Shown: positions 1 through 9,425, counted from the stretch's first letter. The stretch: DNA of 64,000 nucleotides from Pseudomonas frederiksbergensis (GCF_003732705.1 NZ_MOBR01000009.1:372001-436000), one strand, 5' to 3'. Translations and numbers: made by a program. The notes: generated by a model from the sequence alone, not told the origin.

Positions 1-231
1 GCCGCCGAACGCTTTGACTGTCGCGGCGACGGCGGCTTCGGCAGCGGCTTCGTTGCTGATGTCGGCCACGACACTTTGCGCGCCCAGACGCTGAGCCTGA
101 GCTGCGACAGCCTCGGCATTCATGTCCACCAGCATCACTTTGGCGCCGGCACCCACCAGCATTTCAGCGGTGGCGGCACCGAGGCCGGACGCACCGCCGG
201 TGACGAGAAAAACCTTGTTTTCGATCTGCAT
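1..231 (-). CDS. Short-chain dehydrogenase/reductase, probably 3-hydroxyacyl-CoA dehydrogenase type (partial)
   Basis: Only the first 77 codons are present; the gene continues past the left window edge. It starts MQIENKVFLVTGG and carries the SDR nucleotide-binding motif TGGASGLG, followed by the D-M pair that normally contacts the adenine ribose. This is the classical NAD(P)-binding Rossmann start. The motif context resembles HSD17B10-type 3-hydroxyacyl-CoA dehydrogenases, but the catalytic Tyr-Lys is outside the window, so the substrate is inferred. It lies 16 bp downstream of the acyl-CoA synthetase on the same strand, so the two are probably one operon in acyl-CoA catabolism. Confidence 0.8.
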   Translation of the reverse strand, partial: MQIENKVFLVTGGASGLGAATAEMLVGAGAKVMLVDMNAEAVAAQAQRLGAQSVVADISNEAAAEAAVAATVKAFGG

Positions 232-247
232 CTTATTTTCCTTCGAT

Positions 248-1912
248 TCAAGCAGAAGCTTTGTAAGCCGCGGCCTCTTGAGCCTTGGCGATTTCCTGGT
301 TGCGCAAGATAAAGCGCTGCAATTTGCCGCTTGGGGTCTTCGGCAATTCGCTGACAAATTCGATTTCACGGGGGTACGAGTGCGCGGCCAGACGCTTGCG
401 TACGTGTTGGCGCAGCTCTTCGGCCAGTTCCGGCGTGGCGCGGTATTGCTCGCAGATCACCACAAAGGCTTTGACCAGTTCGGTGCGTTCCGGGTCGGGT
501 TTGCCGACCACTGCCGCTTCGATCACCGCCGGGTGTTCGATCAGCGCGCTTTCCACGTCGAACGGGCCGACGCGGTAGCCGGACGTGGTGATCACGTCAT
601 CGCTGCGACCAACGAAACTGATGCTGCCGTCCGGATTCCACTCGACGGTGTCGCCGCTCAGGTAATAGTTGCCGACGAAAGCCTTGGTCGGTGCGCCTTC
701 GTAACCGTTGAACCAGCACATTGGCGATTGGGTGCGGTCGATGGCCAGGATGCCCGGTTGGCCGACACCGAGTTCTTTGTATTCGTCATCCAGCACCACG
801 ATACGGTGACCCGGCGAGGCAAAACCGGCGGCGCCCATGTGAATCGGATGTTCCAGGCCATGGTGGTTGCACAGGACCATGCCAAGTTCGGTCTGGCCGT
901 AATGGTCGTGGATCATCACGCCGAGGTTGTCGGCGAACCAGCGAATCACTTCCGGGTTCAGTGGCTCGCCGGCGCTGCTGACGATGCGCAGCCGGCCCTT
1001 GATCGATTTGGCGAACTCGTTACCACCGGCAATCAGCAAACGGTAAGCCGTCGGCGAGCCGGTCAGGTTGGTGATGTTGTATTTGTTGATCACCCGGCAG
1101 GTGCTTTCGAGGGTGAACGGGCCATCGTAGAACGTGATCGGGTGCCCCATCGACATCGGCCCGGTCACGCCGAAATAGATGCCGTAGGCCCAGCCCGGAT
1201 CGGCGACGTTCCAGAACGCGTCTTCCGGGCGCAAGTCCACGGCGTCGCGGGTGTAACTCTGGAACGCGACGATGGCCTTGAGCGGCACCGACAGCGCCTT
1301 CGACGGGCCGGTGGTGCCCGAAGTGAACATCAGCAGGAACGGGTCTTCACCGGTCAGCAGCACCGGTTCGCATTCGGCGGAATAATTGGGCAGTTCGGCC
1401 CAGAAACTGTAGTCGCCCCGGACGATGCCCTGCCCTTTGGGGCCGCCAACGGTGACGATGGTCGGGCAATCGGCGACTTCCGCGAGTTTTGAGCGATTGA
1501 CTGCATCGGTCACCACGACTTTGGCGCCGGAGCTGCTCAGGCGATGTTCGATGGCTTTCGGGCCGAACGCGGTAAACAGCGGCTGATACACCGCGCCGAT
1601 GCGCCAGGTGGCGAACACGGTGATCAGCAATTCGATGTTGCGGGGCAGCAGGCCGGCAACCTTGTCGCCCTTCTGCACGCCCTGGGCCAGGAGGAAATTG
1701 GCGAAACGCGCGGCTTTGTCCTGCAAATCCGTGAAGGTGTACGTCGCACTGGCGCCATCGCGCCCTTCCCAGAACAGCGCAATGCGCCCCGGCAACGCGT
1801 GGCGGTCGCAACATTCGACGCAGGCGTTAAGCGCGGTCAAATCACCGTCGAGCGCGGCATTCACGGTGTGCTGGTAATCGAACTGTGAAGTGGCAGACAA
1901 ATAATCGCGCAT
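248..1912 (-). CDS. AMP-binding acyl-CoA synthetase (ANL superfamily)
   Basis: A 554-residue adenylate-forming enzyme expected to activate a carboxylic acid to its CoA thioester through an acyl-AMP. The phosphate-binding motif TSGTTGPSK sits at residues 197-205, the adenine motif DHYGQTE near 340, the hinge region (SGDTVEWNPDGSISFVGR) near 430, and the C-terminal catalytic lysine in PKTPSGKLQR at about residue 530. Length and layout fit acetyl/medium-chain acyl-CoA synthetases of the AcsA/MACS type; the acyl substrate cannot be read from sequence. It precedes the SDR gene by 16 bp (same operon) and follows an AraC-type regulator on the same strand. Confidence 0.88.
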   Translation of the reverse strand: MRDYLSATSQFDYQHTVNAALDGDLTALNACVECCDRHALPGRIALFWEGRDGASATYTFTDLQDKAARFANFLLAQGVQKGDKVAGLLPRNIELLITVFATWRIGAVYQPLFTAFGPKAIEHRLSSSGAKVVVTDAVNRSKLAEVADCPTIVTVGGPKGQGIVRGDYSFWAELPNYSAECEPVLLTGEDPFLLMFTSGTTGPSKALSVPLKAIVAFQSYTRDAVDLRPEDAFWNVADPGWAYGIYFGVTGPMSMGHPITFYDGPFTLESTCRVINKYNITNLTGSPTAYRLLIAGGNEFAKSIKGRLRIVSSAGEPLNPEVIRWFADNLGVMIHDHYGQTELGMVLCNHHGLEHPIHMGAAGFASPGHRIVVLDDEYKELGVGQPGILAIDRTQSPMCWFNGYEGAPTKAFVGNYYLSGDTVEWNPDGSISFVGRSDDVITTSGYRVGPFDVESALIEHPAVIEAAVVGKPDPERTELVKAFVVICEQYRATPELAEELRQHVRKRLAAHSYPREIEFVSELPKTPSGKLQRFILRNQEIAKAQEAAAYKASA

Positions 1913-2040
1913 TGCCAGAATCCCTCTGTATTTTTATTAGGTTGGGGGAACCGTAATTAACACAGGAATATTCGCGCTGCCCGCCGGGTGGGGCAATGGT
2001 CAAAGCTATCAAGTTGTGTGACTGGTTTGGCCAAGACCCG

Positions 2041-2153
2041 ACCGATCGTTCCCACGCTCTGCGTGGGAATGCAGCCCGGGACGCTCCGCGTCCCAACAGC
2101 GGACGCAGAGCGTCCATTGAGGCATTCCCACGCGGAGCGTGGGAACGATCGGT
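2041..2153. repeat. Double-palindrome repeat, copy 1
   Basis: An outer inverted repeat with arms reading GATCGTTCCCACGCTCTGCG and the complement encloses a second inverted repeat of GGACGC-type arms. Each arm can fold alone as a small hairpin (CCCACGC/GCGTGGG, GGACGC/GCGTCC). This is the first of nine copies in the window and lies between the AraC gene's stop and the acyl-CoA synthetase start. Confidence 0.9.
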
Positions 2154-2155
2154 GT

Positions 2156-3172
2156 CTAGCTGGCTTCGTTAAGGATAAGGCTGCGGTAATGCCCCGGATT
2201 GGTTCCCGACCACTTGCGAAACGCCTTGTAGAACGAACTCGCATCGGCAAACCCCAAGCGCGCGGCAATCTCGGCAAAGCTAATGCTCGGTTCCGCCAGC
2301 CAGACAATCGCCAATTCCTTGCGCACGCTGTCTTTCAAACCCTGCCAGGTCTGCCCTTCTTCGGCCAGCCGCCGCCTCAGGGTCGAGGCCGACATGCACA
2401 GTTGCTGCGCCAGGGCTTCAGTCTCCGGCCATTGCTCGGCGGGCAGTTGCCGCAGATCGTGTTTGATTCGGCTGGCCAGGCTCTCAGGGTCGCGGTATTT
2501 GACCAGGATATTGGCCGGCGCGTGGGCCAGGAAACGCTTGAGTTCTTCGGGGCTGCGCTTGATCGGCAAATCGAGGCAATCGGCGGCGAAGATCATTCGT
2601 GTGCGGGGACGGTCGAAGCGCAGGTTCTCGGAAAACATCACCTGATAGTCATCGCAAAAGTCCGGCGCCGGGCAGCGTAGTTCGATGGCCAGGATCGGAA
2701 TCCGTCGCCCCGCGAGCCAGCAGGCGACGCCGTGGACGATCATCCAGTACGTGAAATAGGTGAAGGCCCGGCGCGGCTCCTGGTCGTCTTCCAGCAAGAC
2801 AATTTCCGCCAGGCTCTGCTGGCGCACCAGTTGCGCGGGCAGGTGTTCGAGCATCAACGACAGGAAGCTCAGGCCCGAAGTAAGACCCGCAGCGAGGTTT
2901 GGCTGGACCATGGCGCAGCGGCACAGAAACTCCAGGCTGCCGGATTTGAGCTGGCGCGGGTCCATGCCGAAAAACTCATCGTCACCGCGCCGGGCCAGCA
3001 AGCGCCATAGCCGTGCGTACGCAGTGGCCGGCACTCGAGCGTCGGCCGCGTTCAACAACGCCGGATCAATCCCGACCTTGTGCAACACCTCTTCGGTGGC
3101 CGCTCCAGGCGCGCAACTTTGCAACAGCGCTTCACGCACCAGTTGGATGGAGATGGTGTCTTTTTCCGACAT
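2156..3172 (-). CDS. AraC family transcriptional regulator (OruR/arabinose-binding-domain type)
   Basis: A 338-residue regulator with a long N-terminal ligand-binding region of the type found in OruR/ArgR-like AraC proteins (about residues 15-220). A C-terminal pair of helix-turn-helix motifs follows (about 235-335, including LAQQLCMSASTLRRRLAEEG and ISFAEIAARLGFADASSFY). The second HTH with its F-x-x-A-F-R-K-W-S-G context is the AraC signature. It is encoded just upstream of, and on the same strand as, the acyl-CoA synthetase/SDR pair, so it may regulate that pair; this is inference from position. The stop codon is 3 bp from repeat copy 1. Confidence 0.88.
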   Translation of the reverse strand: MSEKDTISIQLVREALLQSCAPGAATEEVLHKVGIDPALLNAADARVPATAYARLWRLLARRGDDEFFGMDPRQLKSGSLEFLCRCAMVQPNLAAGLTSGLSFLSLMLEHLPAQLVRQQSLAEIVLLEDDQEPRRAFTYFTYWMIVHGVACWLAGRRIPILAIELRCPAPDFCDDYQVMFSENLRFDRPRTRMIFAADCLDLPIKRSPEELKRFLAHAPANILVKYRDPESLASRIKHDLRQLPAEQWPETEALAQQLCMSASTLRRRLAEEGQTWQGLKDSVRKELAIVWLAEPSISFAEIAARLGFADASSFYKAFRKWSGTNPGHYRSLILNEAS

Positions 3173-3227
3173 TGCGCGGGGGAAGCCTTGTTCTGGTTGG
3201 GTGGCGGCATATTAGCTGAATCCACTC

Positions 3228-3332
3228 TCGTTCCCACGCTCCGCGTGGGAACGCCTCACCGGACGCTCTGCGTCCGCTCTTGGGACGCGGAGCGTCCGGG
3301 GCTGTATTCCCACGCAGAGCGTGGGAACGATC
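3228..3332. repeat. Double-palindrome repeat, copy 2
   Basis: Same structure as the other copies: CGTTCCCACGCTCCGCGTGG outer arm, inner GGACGCTCTGCGTCC-type arms and a complementary outer arm ending GGGAACGATC. It lies upstream of both the AraC gene (minus) and the efe cluster (plus), just before the Fur box, an unusual position between divergent genes. Confidence 0.88.
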
Positions 3333-3400
3333 GGGCGACGGGCGAGGTGATCTTTTGGGTCGTTCAGCTCAGGTTCAGCTAAAGTCAATCAGTAGCATGT

Positions 3401-3419
3401 GAGAATGAGTGTCATTATG
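3401..3419 (+). promoter_or_regulatory. Putative Fur box upstream of the efe iron-uptake genes
   Basis: The sequence GAGAATGAGTGTCATTATG matches the 19-bp Fur consensus GATAATGATAATCATTATC at 14 of 19 positions by eye, including the symmetric AATGA/TCATT core. It ends 39 bp before the EfeU start codon, as expected for an iron-repressed promoter. Confidence 0.72.
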
Positions 3420-3458
3420 TTACAAATTAGCAACCCCACTTACTCGACACGGTGCTGA

Positions 3459-4298
3459 ATGCTTGTTCCCTTTTTGATCATGCTGCGCGAAGGCATTGAA
3501 GCGGCGTTGATCGTCGGCATTATCGCCAGCTACCTCAAGCAAACCGGTCGTGGCCAGTGGATGCCCGCCGTGTGGATTGGTGTGTTCCTCGCCGCAGCAC
3601 TGGCGCTGTTGGTCGGCGGTGGTCTGGAGTTGATGAGCGCCGAGTTCCCGCAAAAGCAACAGGAACTGTTCGAAGGCATCGTCGGTTTGGTCGCCGTTGG
3701 CATTCTCAGTTCGATGGTGTTCTGGATGCGCAAAGTGGCGCGTTCGATCAAGCATTCCCTGCACGTTTCCCTCGATCACGCATTGGCCGGTTCCAAGCAC
3801 CAGGTCACCGCGCTGATCGCCATGGTGTTTTTCGCCGTGGCCCGGGAAGGTCTGGAAACCGTGTTTTTCCTGCTGGCGGTGTTCCAGCAAAGCGAAGGCG
3901 CGGCGGCACCGATCGGCGCCCTGCTCGGCCTGATCCTGGCGATTATCGTCGGTTTCCTGATCTACACCGGCAGCATGCGCCTCAATCTCGGCGCGTTCTT
4001 TCGCTGGACCGGTCTGTTCATCCTGGTGGTGGCCGCCGGCATTCTCTCCAACTCGGTGCAGGCCCTGCATGAAGCGGGCGTCTGGAATCACCTGCAAACC
4101 GTGCTCTTCGACTTCAGCGCCACGCTGCCGATGGATGGCCCGCTGGGCTCGGTGCTGGCCGGCATGTTTGGTTACCAGGACGCGCCGACCGTCAGCACCC
4201 TCGGGGCGTATCTGATTTATCTGGTGGTGGCGCTGGTGATGTTCTTCCTCCCGGCCGCCGCGCCCGTCAAGCAAACTTCTTCCGTTTCCAGCCAGTAA
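3459..4298 (+). CDS. efeU: FTR1-family high-affinity iron permease EfeU
   Basis: A 279-residue inner-membrane permease of the oxidase-dependent FTR1/EfeU family that imports iron. Both diagnostic R-E-G-x-E motifs are present: REGIE at residues 10-14 and REGLE at 129-133, in hydrophobic segments, with about seven membrane spans overall. A putative Fur box lies upstream. It is followed 8 bp later by EfeO and then EfeB, giving a complete EfeUOB-type ferrous uptake operon. No strong ribosome-binding site precedes the ATG; the start was chosen because REGIE is normally very close to the N terminus. Confidence 0.92.
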   Translation: MLVPFLIMLREGIEAALIVGIIASYLKQTGRGQWMPAVWIGVFLAAALALLVGGGLELMSAEFPQKQQELFEGIVGLVAVGILSSMVFWMRKVARSIKHSLHVSLDHALAGSKHQVTALIAMVFFAVAREGLETVFFLLAVFQQSEGAAAPIGALLGLILAIIVGFLIYTGSMRLNLGAFFRWTGLFILVVAAGILSNSVQALHEAGVWNHLQTVLFDFSATLPMDGPLGSVLAGMFGYQDAPTVSTLGAYLIYLVVALVMFFLPAAAPVKQTSSVSSQ

Positions 4299-4306
4299 GG
4301 GCTTTC

Positions 4307-5506
4307 ATGTCAACGCCTAATCCTCCCGTGGCTTCCCCTCCCCGCGCGTTGCGCTGGGCGGTGGCCGGTTCGGTGATCGTGATGATCGCGGCCGGTGGCC
4401 TGTTCTACTACGCCTCGAAAATGGCCGCCGAAAAGCGCCAGACCAACCACGACGAAGTGGTGGTGAACATTCACCCTAAAAGTTGCGAACCGAACGCGCT
4501 GACGGTCCCGGCCGGGCGCGCCAGTTTTCGCATCGTCAACCGCTCCGACCGGGCCGTTGAATGGGAAATCCTCGACGGCGTGCTGGTGGTCGAAGAACGG
4601 GAAAACATCGCCCCGGGCCTGAGCCAGGTGATCAACGCCAACCTGGCGCCCGGCGACTATGCGATTACGTGCGGTTTGCTCAGCAACCCGCGCGGCACCT
4701 TGCACGTGACGCCGACGGCGGCGTCCGATGCCGCCGCCAAGGCCCGGCCATCGATGGTCGCGTTCATTGGCCCGCTGTCGGAATTTCGCGTGTACCTGAG
4801 CAGCCAGAGCAGCGCGCTGATCAGAGCCACGACCGCGCTCAAAGACGCCATCGAGGCCGGTGATCTGGCCCAAGCCCAAGCCCTTTACGTGCCGGCCCGT
4901 GCCGCGTATCAACGGATCGCCCCGGCCGCCCAGCGTCTGGCCGAGCTGGACAATCCCGTCAACGCCCGCGCCGATTACTTCGAAAAACGCGAGCAGGATC
5001 CAGCCTTCACCGGTTTCCATCGCCTCGAATACGCGCTGTTCCAGCAACGCAAGCTCGACGCGCTGACGCCGGTGGCCATGCAGTTGATCATCGACATCAC
5101 CACGCTCAAGCAGCAATTGCTCGCCCAGTCCCTGCCACCCGAGCAATTGGTGAGCATCGTGGTGCGCAACCTCAACAGCATCGCCGACGTGCGCGCCAGC
5201 AGCGGTGAAGAAGAACGCTACAGCCACACCGACCTGAACGGCTTTGCCGCCAATCTCGACGCGGCCCGCAAGGTTGTCGACCTGTTGCGGCCCTTGCTGA
5301 CCAAGTCCGCTGCCGAGTTGCTGCCGAAGATAGACAGCGCCATTGCCGCGTTCGACGCCGAACTCAACGGCTTCAAGGTCAAGGATGGCTACGCCAGTTA
5401 CGACACGGTCAGCGCCGAACAGCGCAAACAAATCGCCGACAAGGCCAAGGCACTGGCCGCGGTACTCGACGAAATCGATCCAGCCCTTGGCCTTTCCGGC
5501 CTGTAA
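4307..5506 (+). CDS. efeO: Iron uptake system protein EfeO (cupredoxin + imelysin/M75 domain)
   Basis: A 399-residue periplasmic protein anchored or exported through an N-terminal hydrophobic segment (about residues 17-36). Residues about 48-130 form the EfeO cupredoxin-like domain and the rest is the imelysin (M75) helical domain. The latter carries the H-x-x-E motif in GFHRLEYALF near residue 239, a proposed metal site. In EfeUOB systems EfeO binds metal and passes it to the EfeU permease. It starts 8 bp after efeU with an AAGG Shine-Dalgarno and is followed by efeB after 18 bp. Confidence 0.92.
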   Translation: MSTPNPPVASPPRALRWAVAGSVIVMIAAGGLFYYASKMAAEKRQTNHDEVVVNIHPKSCEPNALTVPAGRASFRIVNRSDRAVEWEILDGVLVVEERENIAPGLSQVINANLAPGDYAITCGLLSNPRGTLHVTPTAASDAAAKARPSMVAFIGPLSEFRVYLSSQSSALIRATTALKDAIEAGDLAQAQALYVPARAAYQRIAPAAQRLAELDNPVNARADYFEKREQDPAFTGFHRLEYALFQQRKLDALTPVAMQLIIDITTLKQQLLAQSLPPEQLVSIVVRNLNSIADVRASSGEEERYSHTDLNGFAANLDAARKVVDLLRPLLTKSAAELLPKIDSAIAAFDAELNGFKVKDGYASYDTVSAEQRKQIADKAKALAAVLDEIDPALGLSGL

Positions 5507-5524
5507 GCAGAAGACGACATTTAG

Positions 5525-6820
5525 ATGAAAGACTTAGAACAGTTTTCCGCCCAGCGTCGCCGCGTATTGATGGGCATGGGCGCCGCCGGTGTCGCATTGG
5601 CCGGCAGCGCCCTGAGCTGCCCGGCGATGGCCGCTTCCAGTCAGGTGACCGAAGCGCCAAGCAGTGAAAAAACCGAAGACCGCCACACCTTTTTTGGCAA
5701 GCACCAGACCGGCATCGTCACTCCGCGCCCGGCGTCGGGCATGTTGGTGTCCTTCGATGTGTTGGCCAGCGATCGTGATGACCTGGAGCGGTTGTTTCGC
5801 ACCCTCAACCAGCGCATCGCGTTCCTGATGAAGGGCGGCGCAGTGGCGCAGGTTGATCCGAAGTTACCGCCCGTGGATTCGGGGATTCTCGGCCCGGTAG
5901 TGACGCCGGACAACCTGACCATCACCGTCTCGGTGGGTGAGTCGCTGTTCGACGAGCGCTTCGGCCTGGCCAACGCCAAACCCAAGCGGCTGATCCGCAT
6001 GGTCGGCTTCCCCAACGATGCCCTGGAAGCGGATTGCTGCCACGGCGACTTGAGCTTGCAGTTCTGCTCCAACACCACCGACACCAACATCCACGCCCTG
6101 CGCGACATCGTGAAAAACCTGCCGGACCTGTTGCTGGTGCGCTGGAAACAGGAAGGCAGCGTGCCGCCGCAAGCCCCGGCCAAACCGGGTGTGCCGGCGC
6201 AAAGTGCGCGCAACTTTCTGGGCTTTCGCGATGGTTCGGCCAACCCCGATTCCAACGATGCCAAGGCCATGGACAGCATTGTCTGGGTGCAACCCGGCAG
6301 CGATGAGCCGGCCTGGGCCGCGAATGGCAGCTATCAAGCGGTGCGGATCATCCGCAACTTTGTCGAACGCTGGGACCGCACGCCGCTGCAGGAACAGGAA
6401 AGCATCCTCGGCCGGGTCAAGAGCACCGGCGCCCCGATGGGCGGCGAGCTCGAATCCCAAGTCCCGGACTACGCCAAGGACCCGGAAGGCAAGCTGACCA
6501 AGCTCGATGCGCACATCCGCCTGGCCAACCCGCGCACCGCCGAAACCCAGGCCAACCTGATCCTGCGTCGGCCCTTCAACTATTCCAACGGCGTGAACAA
6601 GAACGGTCAGCTCGAAATGGGCCTGCTGTTCATCTGCTATCAGGCCGACCTGCAAAAAGGCTTCATCACCGTACAAACCCGTCTCAACGGCGAGCCGCTG
6701 GAGGAATACCTCAAGCCAGTGGGCGGCGGGTACTTTTTCACCTTGCCGGGTGTTACGGGCGACAAGGATTTCATCGGTCGCTCGCTGCTTGACGCTGCAC
6801 AACCCACAACCAACGCATAA
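5525..6820 (+). CDS. efeB: Deferrochelatase/peroxidase EfeB (DyP type, Tat-exported)
   Basis: A 431-residue heme peroxidase of the dye-decolourising family. The N terminus has a twin-arginine signal ([12 protein letters not shown] at about residues 11-22, then a hydrophobic stretch), implying folded export to the periplasm. The DyP catalytic motif GFRDGSANP (distal Asp) lies at about residues 233-241. The C-terminal half contains the conserved ERWDRTPL and GLLFICYQ segments around the heme pocket. In E. coli EfeB works with EfeUO in iron acquisition. It lies 18 bp after efeO and 35 bp before the second imelysin gene. Confidence 0.92.
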   Translation: MKDLEQFSAQRRRVLMGMGAAGVALAGSALSCPAMAASSQVTEAPSSEKTEDRHTFFGKHQTGIVTPRPASGMLVSFDVLASDRDDLERLFRTLNQRIAFLMKGGAVAQVDPKLPPVDSGILGPVVTPDNLTITVSVGESLFDERFGLANAKPKRLIRMVGFPNDALEADCCHGDLSLQFCSNTTDTNIHALRDIVKNLPDLLLVRWKQEGSVPPQAPAKPGVPAQSARNFLGFRDGSANPDSNDAKAMDSIVWVQPGSDEPAWAANGSYQAVRIIRNFVERWDRTPLQEQESILGRVKSTGAPMGGELESQVPDYAKDPEGKLTKLDAHIRLANPRTAETQANLILRRPFNYSNGVNKNGQLEMGLLFICYQADLQKGFITVQTRLNGEPLEEYLKPVGGGYFFTLPGVTGDKDFIGRSLLDAAQPTTNA

Positions 6821-6855
6821 CGACGCTATAACAACCCCCAACACGGAACCGTCCC

Positions 6856-7680
6856 ATGAAAAAGTCGCCACTCGCTTTAATGCTGACCCTTGGCTTGCTC
6901 AACACCCCGTTTTCGGCTTTCGCGGCAACGGCGCCGCTGGATTTGGTGGGACCGGTCTCGGACTACAAGATCTACGTTACCGAACAACTCGACCAACTGG
7001 GCGAGCACACCCAGAAGTTCACCGACGCCGTGAAAAAAGGCGACTTGGCCACTGCGCAAAAACTCTACGCACCGACCCGGGTTTTCTACGAGTCGATCGA
7101 GCCGATTGCCGAGCTGTTCAGTGATCTGGATGCGTCCATCGACTCCCGTGTCGACGACCACGAAAAAGGCGTGAAAGCCGAAGACTTCACCGGTTTCCAC
7201 CGCATCGAATACACGCTGTTCTCGGAAAAAAGCACCCAGGGCCTGGGCGAACTGGCGGATGGCCTGAACAAAGACGTCAAGGACCTGCAAGCCCGCGTCT
7301 CCGGTCTGACCTTCCCGCCTGAGAAAGTGGTCGGCGGCGCCGCTGCCCTGCTGGAAGAAGTCGCCGCGACCAAGATCTCCGGTGAAGAAGACCGTTACAG
7401 CCACACCGACCTGTATGACTTCCAGGGCAACATCGACGGCGCGAAGAAAATCGTCGATCTGTTCCACCCGCAGATCGAGAAACAAGACGCGGCGTTCATC
7501 GCCAAAGTCGACAAGAACTTTGCGACCGTGGACAAGATCCTGGCCAAGTACAAAACCAAGGAGGGTGGTTTCGAAACCTATGACAAGGTGAAGGAAGCTG
7601 ACCGTAAAGCGCTGGTTGGGCCGGTGAATACACTGGCTGAGGATTTGTCGACGTTGCGTGGGAAGTTGGGGCTGAACTGA
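6856..7680 (+). CDS. EfeM/EfeO-type imelysin lipoprotein-like periplasmic protein
   Basis: A 274-residue protein with a signal peptide (cleavage likely after AFA near residue 23) followed by a single imelysin/M75 domain, with the H-x-x-E motif in GFHRIEYTLF near residue 115. It closely parallels the C-terminal domain of the EfeO protein encoded upstream (for example both carry GEEDRYSHTDL), but lacks the cupredoxin domain. This EfeM-like architecture suggests an extra periplasmic iron-binding component of the same operon. No lipobox cysteine is visible, so it is probably soluble. Confidence 0.85.
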   Translation: MKKSPLALMLTLGLLNTPFSAFAATAPLDLVGPVSDYKIYVTEQLDQLGEHTQKFTDAVKKGDLATAQKLYAPTRVFYESIEPIAELFSDLDASIDSRVDDHEKGVKAEDFTGFHRIEYTLFSEKSTQGLGELADGLNKDVKDLQARVSGLTFPPEKVVGGAAALLEEVAATKISGEEDRYSHTDLYDFQGNIDGAKKIVDLFHPQIEKQDAAFIAKVDKNFATVDKILAKYKTKEGGFETYDKVKEADRKALVGPVNTLAEDLSTLRGKLGLN

Positions 7681-7703
7681 GTTTTGTAGCGTCTCGCCAG
7701 GCC

Positions 7704-7802
7704 CCTTCGCGGGCAAGCCTCGCTCCTACAGGTTTATGGGTCGGTCACATTATTGTGATTTGACACCAAACCACTGTAGGAGCGAGGCTTGCCCGCGAAG
7801 GC
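7704..7802. repeat. REP doublet (inverted pair)
   Basis: CTTCGCGGGCAAGCCTCGCT at the left end is matched by its complement at the right end (AGCGAGGCTTGCCCGCGAAG), separated by about 40 bp. It lies at the 3' ends of the efe operon and the convergent pssA gene, where it may stabilise or end transcripts. Confidence 0.9.
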
Positions 7803-7841
7803 ATTCTCAAGAACAACACAGCAACCAGCCTGTGTTAATCA

Positions 7842-9185
7842 TCACAACATCCGATACAACAACCGCTCAATCCTCACCCGACTCACCCGCTTGAGAAACT
7901 TGGCCACCGCTCCCGGGTATTCCGGCAGGGTTTCCAGGTCCAGGTAGCGCGTGACGCGTTGGGTGTTCTCGAAAATCTCCGCCAGCTCTTTACGACGCGG
8001 TGCCTGCAACTCGTTTTTCGGGTCATCGATCAACAGCGCGTTTTCCAGATCGAGACGGAACGCCCGCGGGTTGAGGTTGTTGCCGGTCAGCAAGGTGTAG
8101 CGCTCGTCGACCCACATACCCTTGAGGTGATAGGTGTTGTCGCCGTCACGCCACAGGTGCAGGTTCAACTGGCCGCTGTCGATGTTCTGCTGATGGCGTT
8201 TGGCGAAGCGGCGCAGGCTGATCTCGTAGAGATACGGCAGCGCGGCGATCACCTTGAACGGCTCGCTCGGCGGGATGTAGAAGTCGTTGGCGGTCTTGTC
8301 GCCGACGATGATGTCGATCTTCACCCCACGGGCCAGGGCGCGGTTGATTTCCCGGGTCACCTGCAGCGGCAGGTTGAAATACGGTGTGCAGATCGTCAGC
8401 TGATGCTGGGCGCTGGCGATCAGTTCGCAGATCACCCGGCTCAGCGGGTTGTTCTTGCCCACACCCAACAACGGACTGACCGACAGACCGCCCTTGGCCG
8501 TGCTGCCGGCCGTGGTGTCGTAGGTCGCGTGCTTGAGGCGGCTGCGCAGGTCGCCGATGTCGTTGCGCAGGCTGCGGGTGGTCGGCAGGTTCGGCAGGTC
8601 GAGGCGATGCACCGCTTTGGACGCGATCAAACCGTGCTGGATCAGGTGCTGCATGGAGTCAGCCAGCGCGGTGTTTTGCAGCAGGTGATAACGGTCGTAG
8701 CGGTACTTGTCGAATTTGTGCAAGTAAACGTTGTTCAGGCTCGCGCCGCTGTAGATCACGCAATCGTCGATCACGAAACCCTTCAAATGCAGCACGCCGA
8801 ACAACTCGCGGGTCTGCACCGGCACGCCGTACACCGGCACAACGCTTTCATGGGTGCGGGTCATTTCCTGATACCAGGCCGAGTTGCCCGGCTGTTTGCC
8901 CGCGCCGATCAAGCCGCGCTGGGCGCGCAACCAGTCAACGACCACCACCACGTCCAGTTCCGGACGCGCCAGTTTGGCGGCGTGCAAGGCATCGAGGATT
9001 TCCTGGCCGGCTTCGTCCTGTTGCAGGTACAGCGCGACGATATAGATGCGCTGGGTCGCCTGGGCGATTTTTTCCAACAGGCAACGACGGTATTCGGCGG
9101 CGCCGGAAAGAATGGTGACGGCATCGGCGGTCAGCGGAAAACTGCGCAGTTTGGGCAGCAGAGAGCGTTTGAAAAGCGACGGCAT
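7842..9185 (-). CDS. pssA: CDP-diacylglycerol--serine O-phosphatidyltransferase (PLD-type)
   Basis: A 447-residue phospholipase-D superfamily enzyme that makes phosphatidylserine, the precursor of phosphatidylethanolamine. Two H-K-D type motifs are visible: HLKGFVIDD with downstream YSGASLNN, and YHLKGMWVDE with TGNNLNPRAF. Overall length is near the 451 residues of the E. coli enzyme. It is a peripheral, membrane-associated enzyme. The gene stands alone, convergent with the efe operon and divergent from the TetR gene. Confidence 0.92.
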   Translation of the reverse strand: MPSLFKRSLLPKLRSFPLTADAVTILSGAAEYRRCLLEKIAQATQRIYIVALYLQQDEAGQEILDALHAAKLARPELDVVVVVDWLRAQRGLIGAGKQPGNSAWYQEMTRTHESVVPVYGVPVQTRELFGVLHLKGFVIDDCVIYSGASLNNVYLHKFDKYRYDRYHLLQNTALADSMQHLIQHGLIASKAVHRLDLPNLPTTRSLRNDIGDLRSRLKHATYDTTAGSTAKGGLSVSPLLGVGKNNPLSRVICELIASAQHQLTICTPYFNLPLQVTREINRALARGVKIDIIVGDKTANDFYIPPSEPFKVIAALPYLYEISLRRFAKRHQQNIDSGQLNLHLWRDGDNTYHLKGMWVDERYTLLTGNNLNPRAFRLDLENALLIDDPKNELQAPRRKELAEIFENTQRVTRYLDLETLPEYPGAVAKFLKRVSRVRIERLLYRML

Positions 9186-9261
9186 AAGGCTCGCAAAAAG
9201 GTCGAATCCGAAGAACCCGAGAGCTTACACCATGGATCCGTTCGGGTCTTGTTACCACACT

Positions 9262-9373
9262 GATCGTTCCCATGCTCCGCGTGGGAATGCCGCCATGGAC
9301 GCTCCGCGTCCGCTGTAAAGCTGTGACGCGGAGCGTCACGGGATGCATTCCCACGCGGAGCGTGGGAACGATC
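9262..9373. repeat. Double-palindrome repeat, copy 3
   Basis: GATCGTTCCCATGCTCCGCG outer arm with its near-complement at the right end and inner GACGCTCCGCGTC arms. It lies between the divergent pssA and TetR genes, ending 27 bp before the TetR palindrome. Confidence 0.9.
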
Positions 9374-9400
9374 TTTTAAAAATACCCGCTTGACCAAGGA

Positions 9401-9412
9401 GAACGATCGTTC
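9401..9412. promoter_or_regulatory. Perfect 12-bp palindrome, probable TetR-family operator
   Basis: GAACGATCGTTC is a perfect palindrome 14 bp upstream of the TetR-family start codon. TetR regulators commonly bind such sites and repress their own gene. The same six bases also end each double-palindrome repeat (GGGAACGATC), so chance similarity with the neighbouring repeat must be kept in mind. Confidence 0.5.
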
Positions 9413-9425
9413 TACTGTTTGCCCC

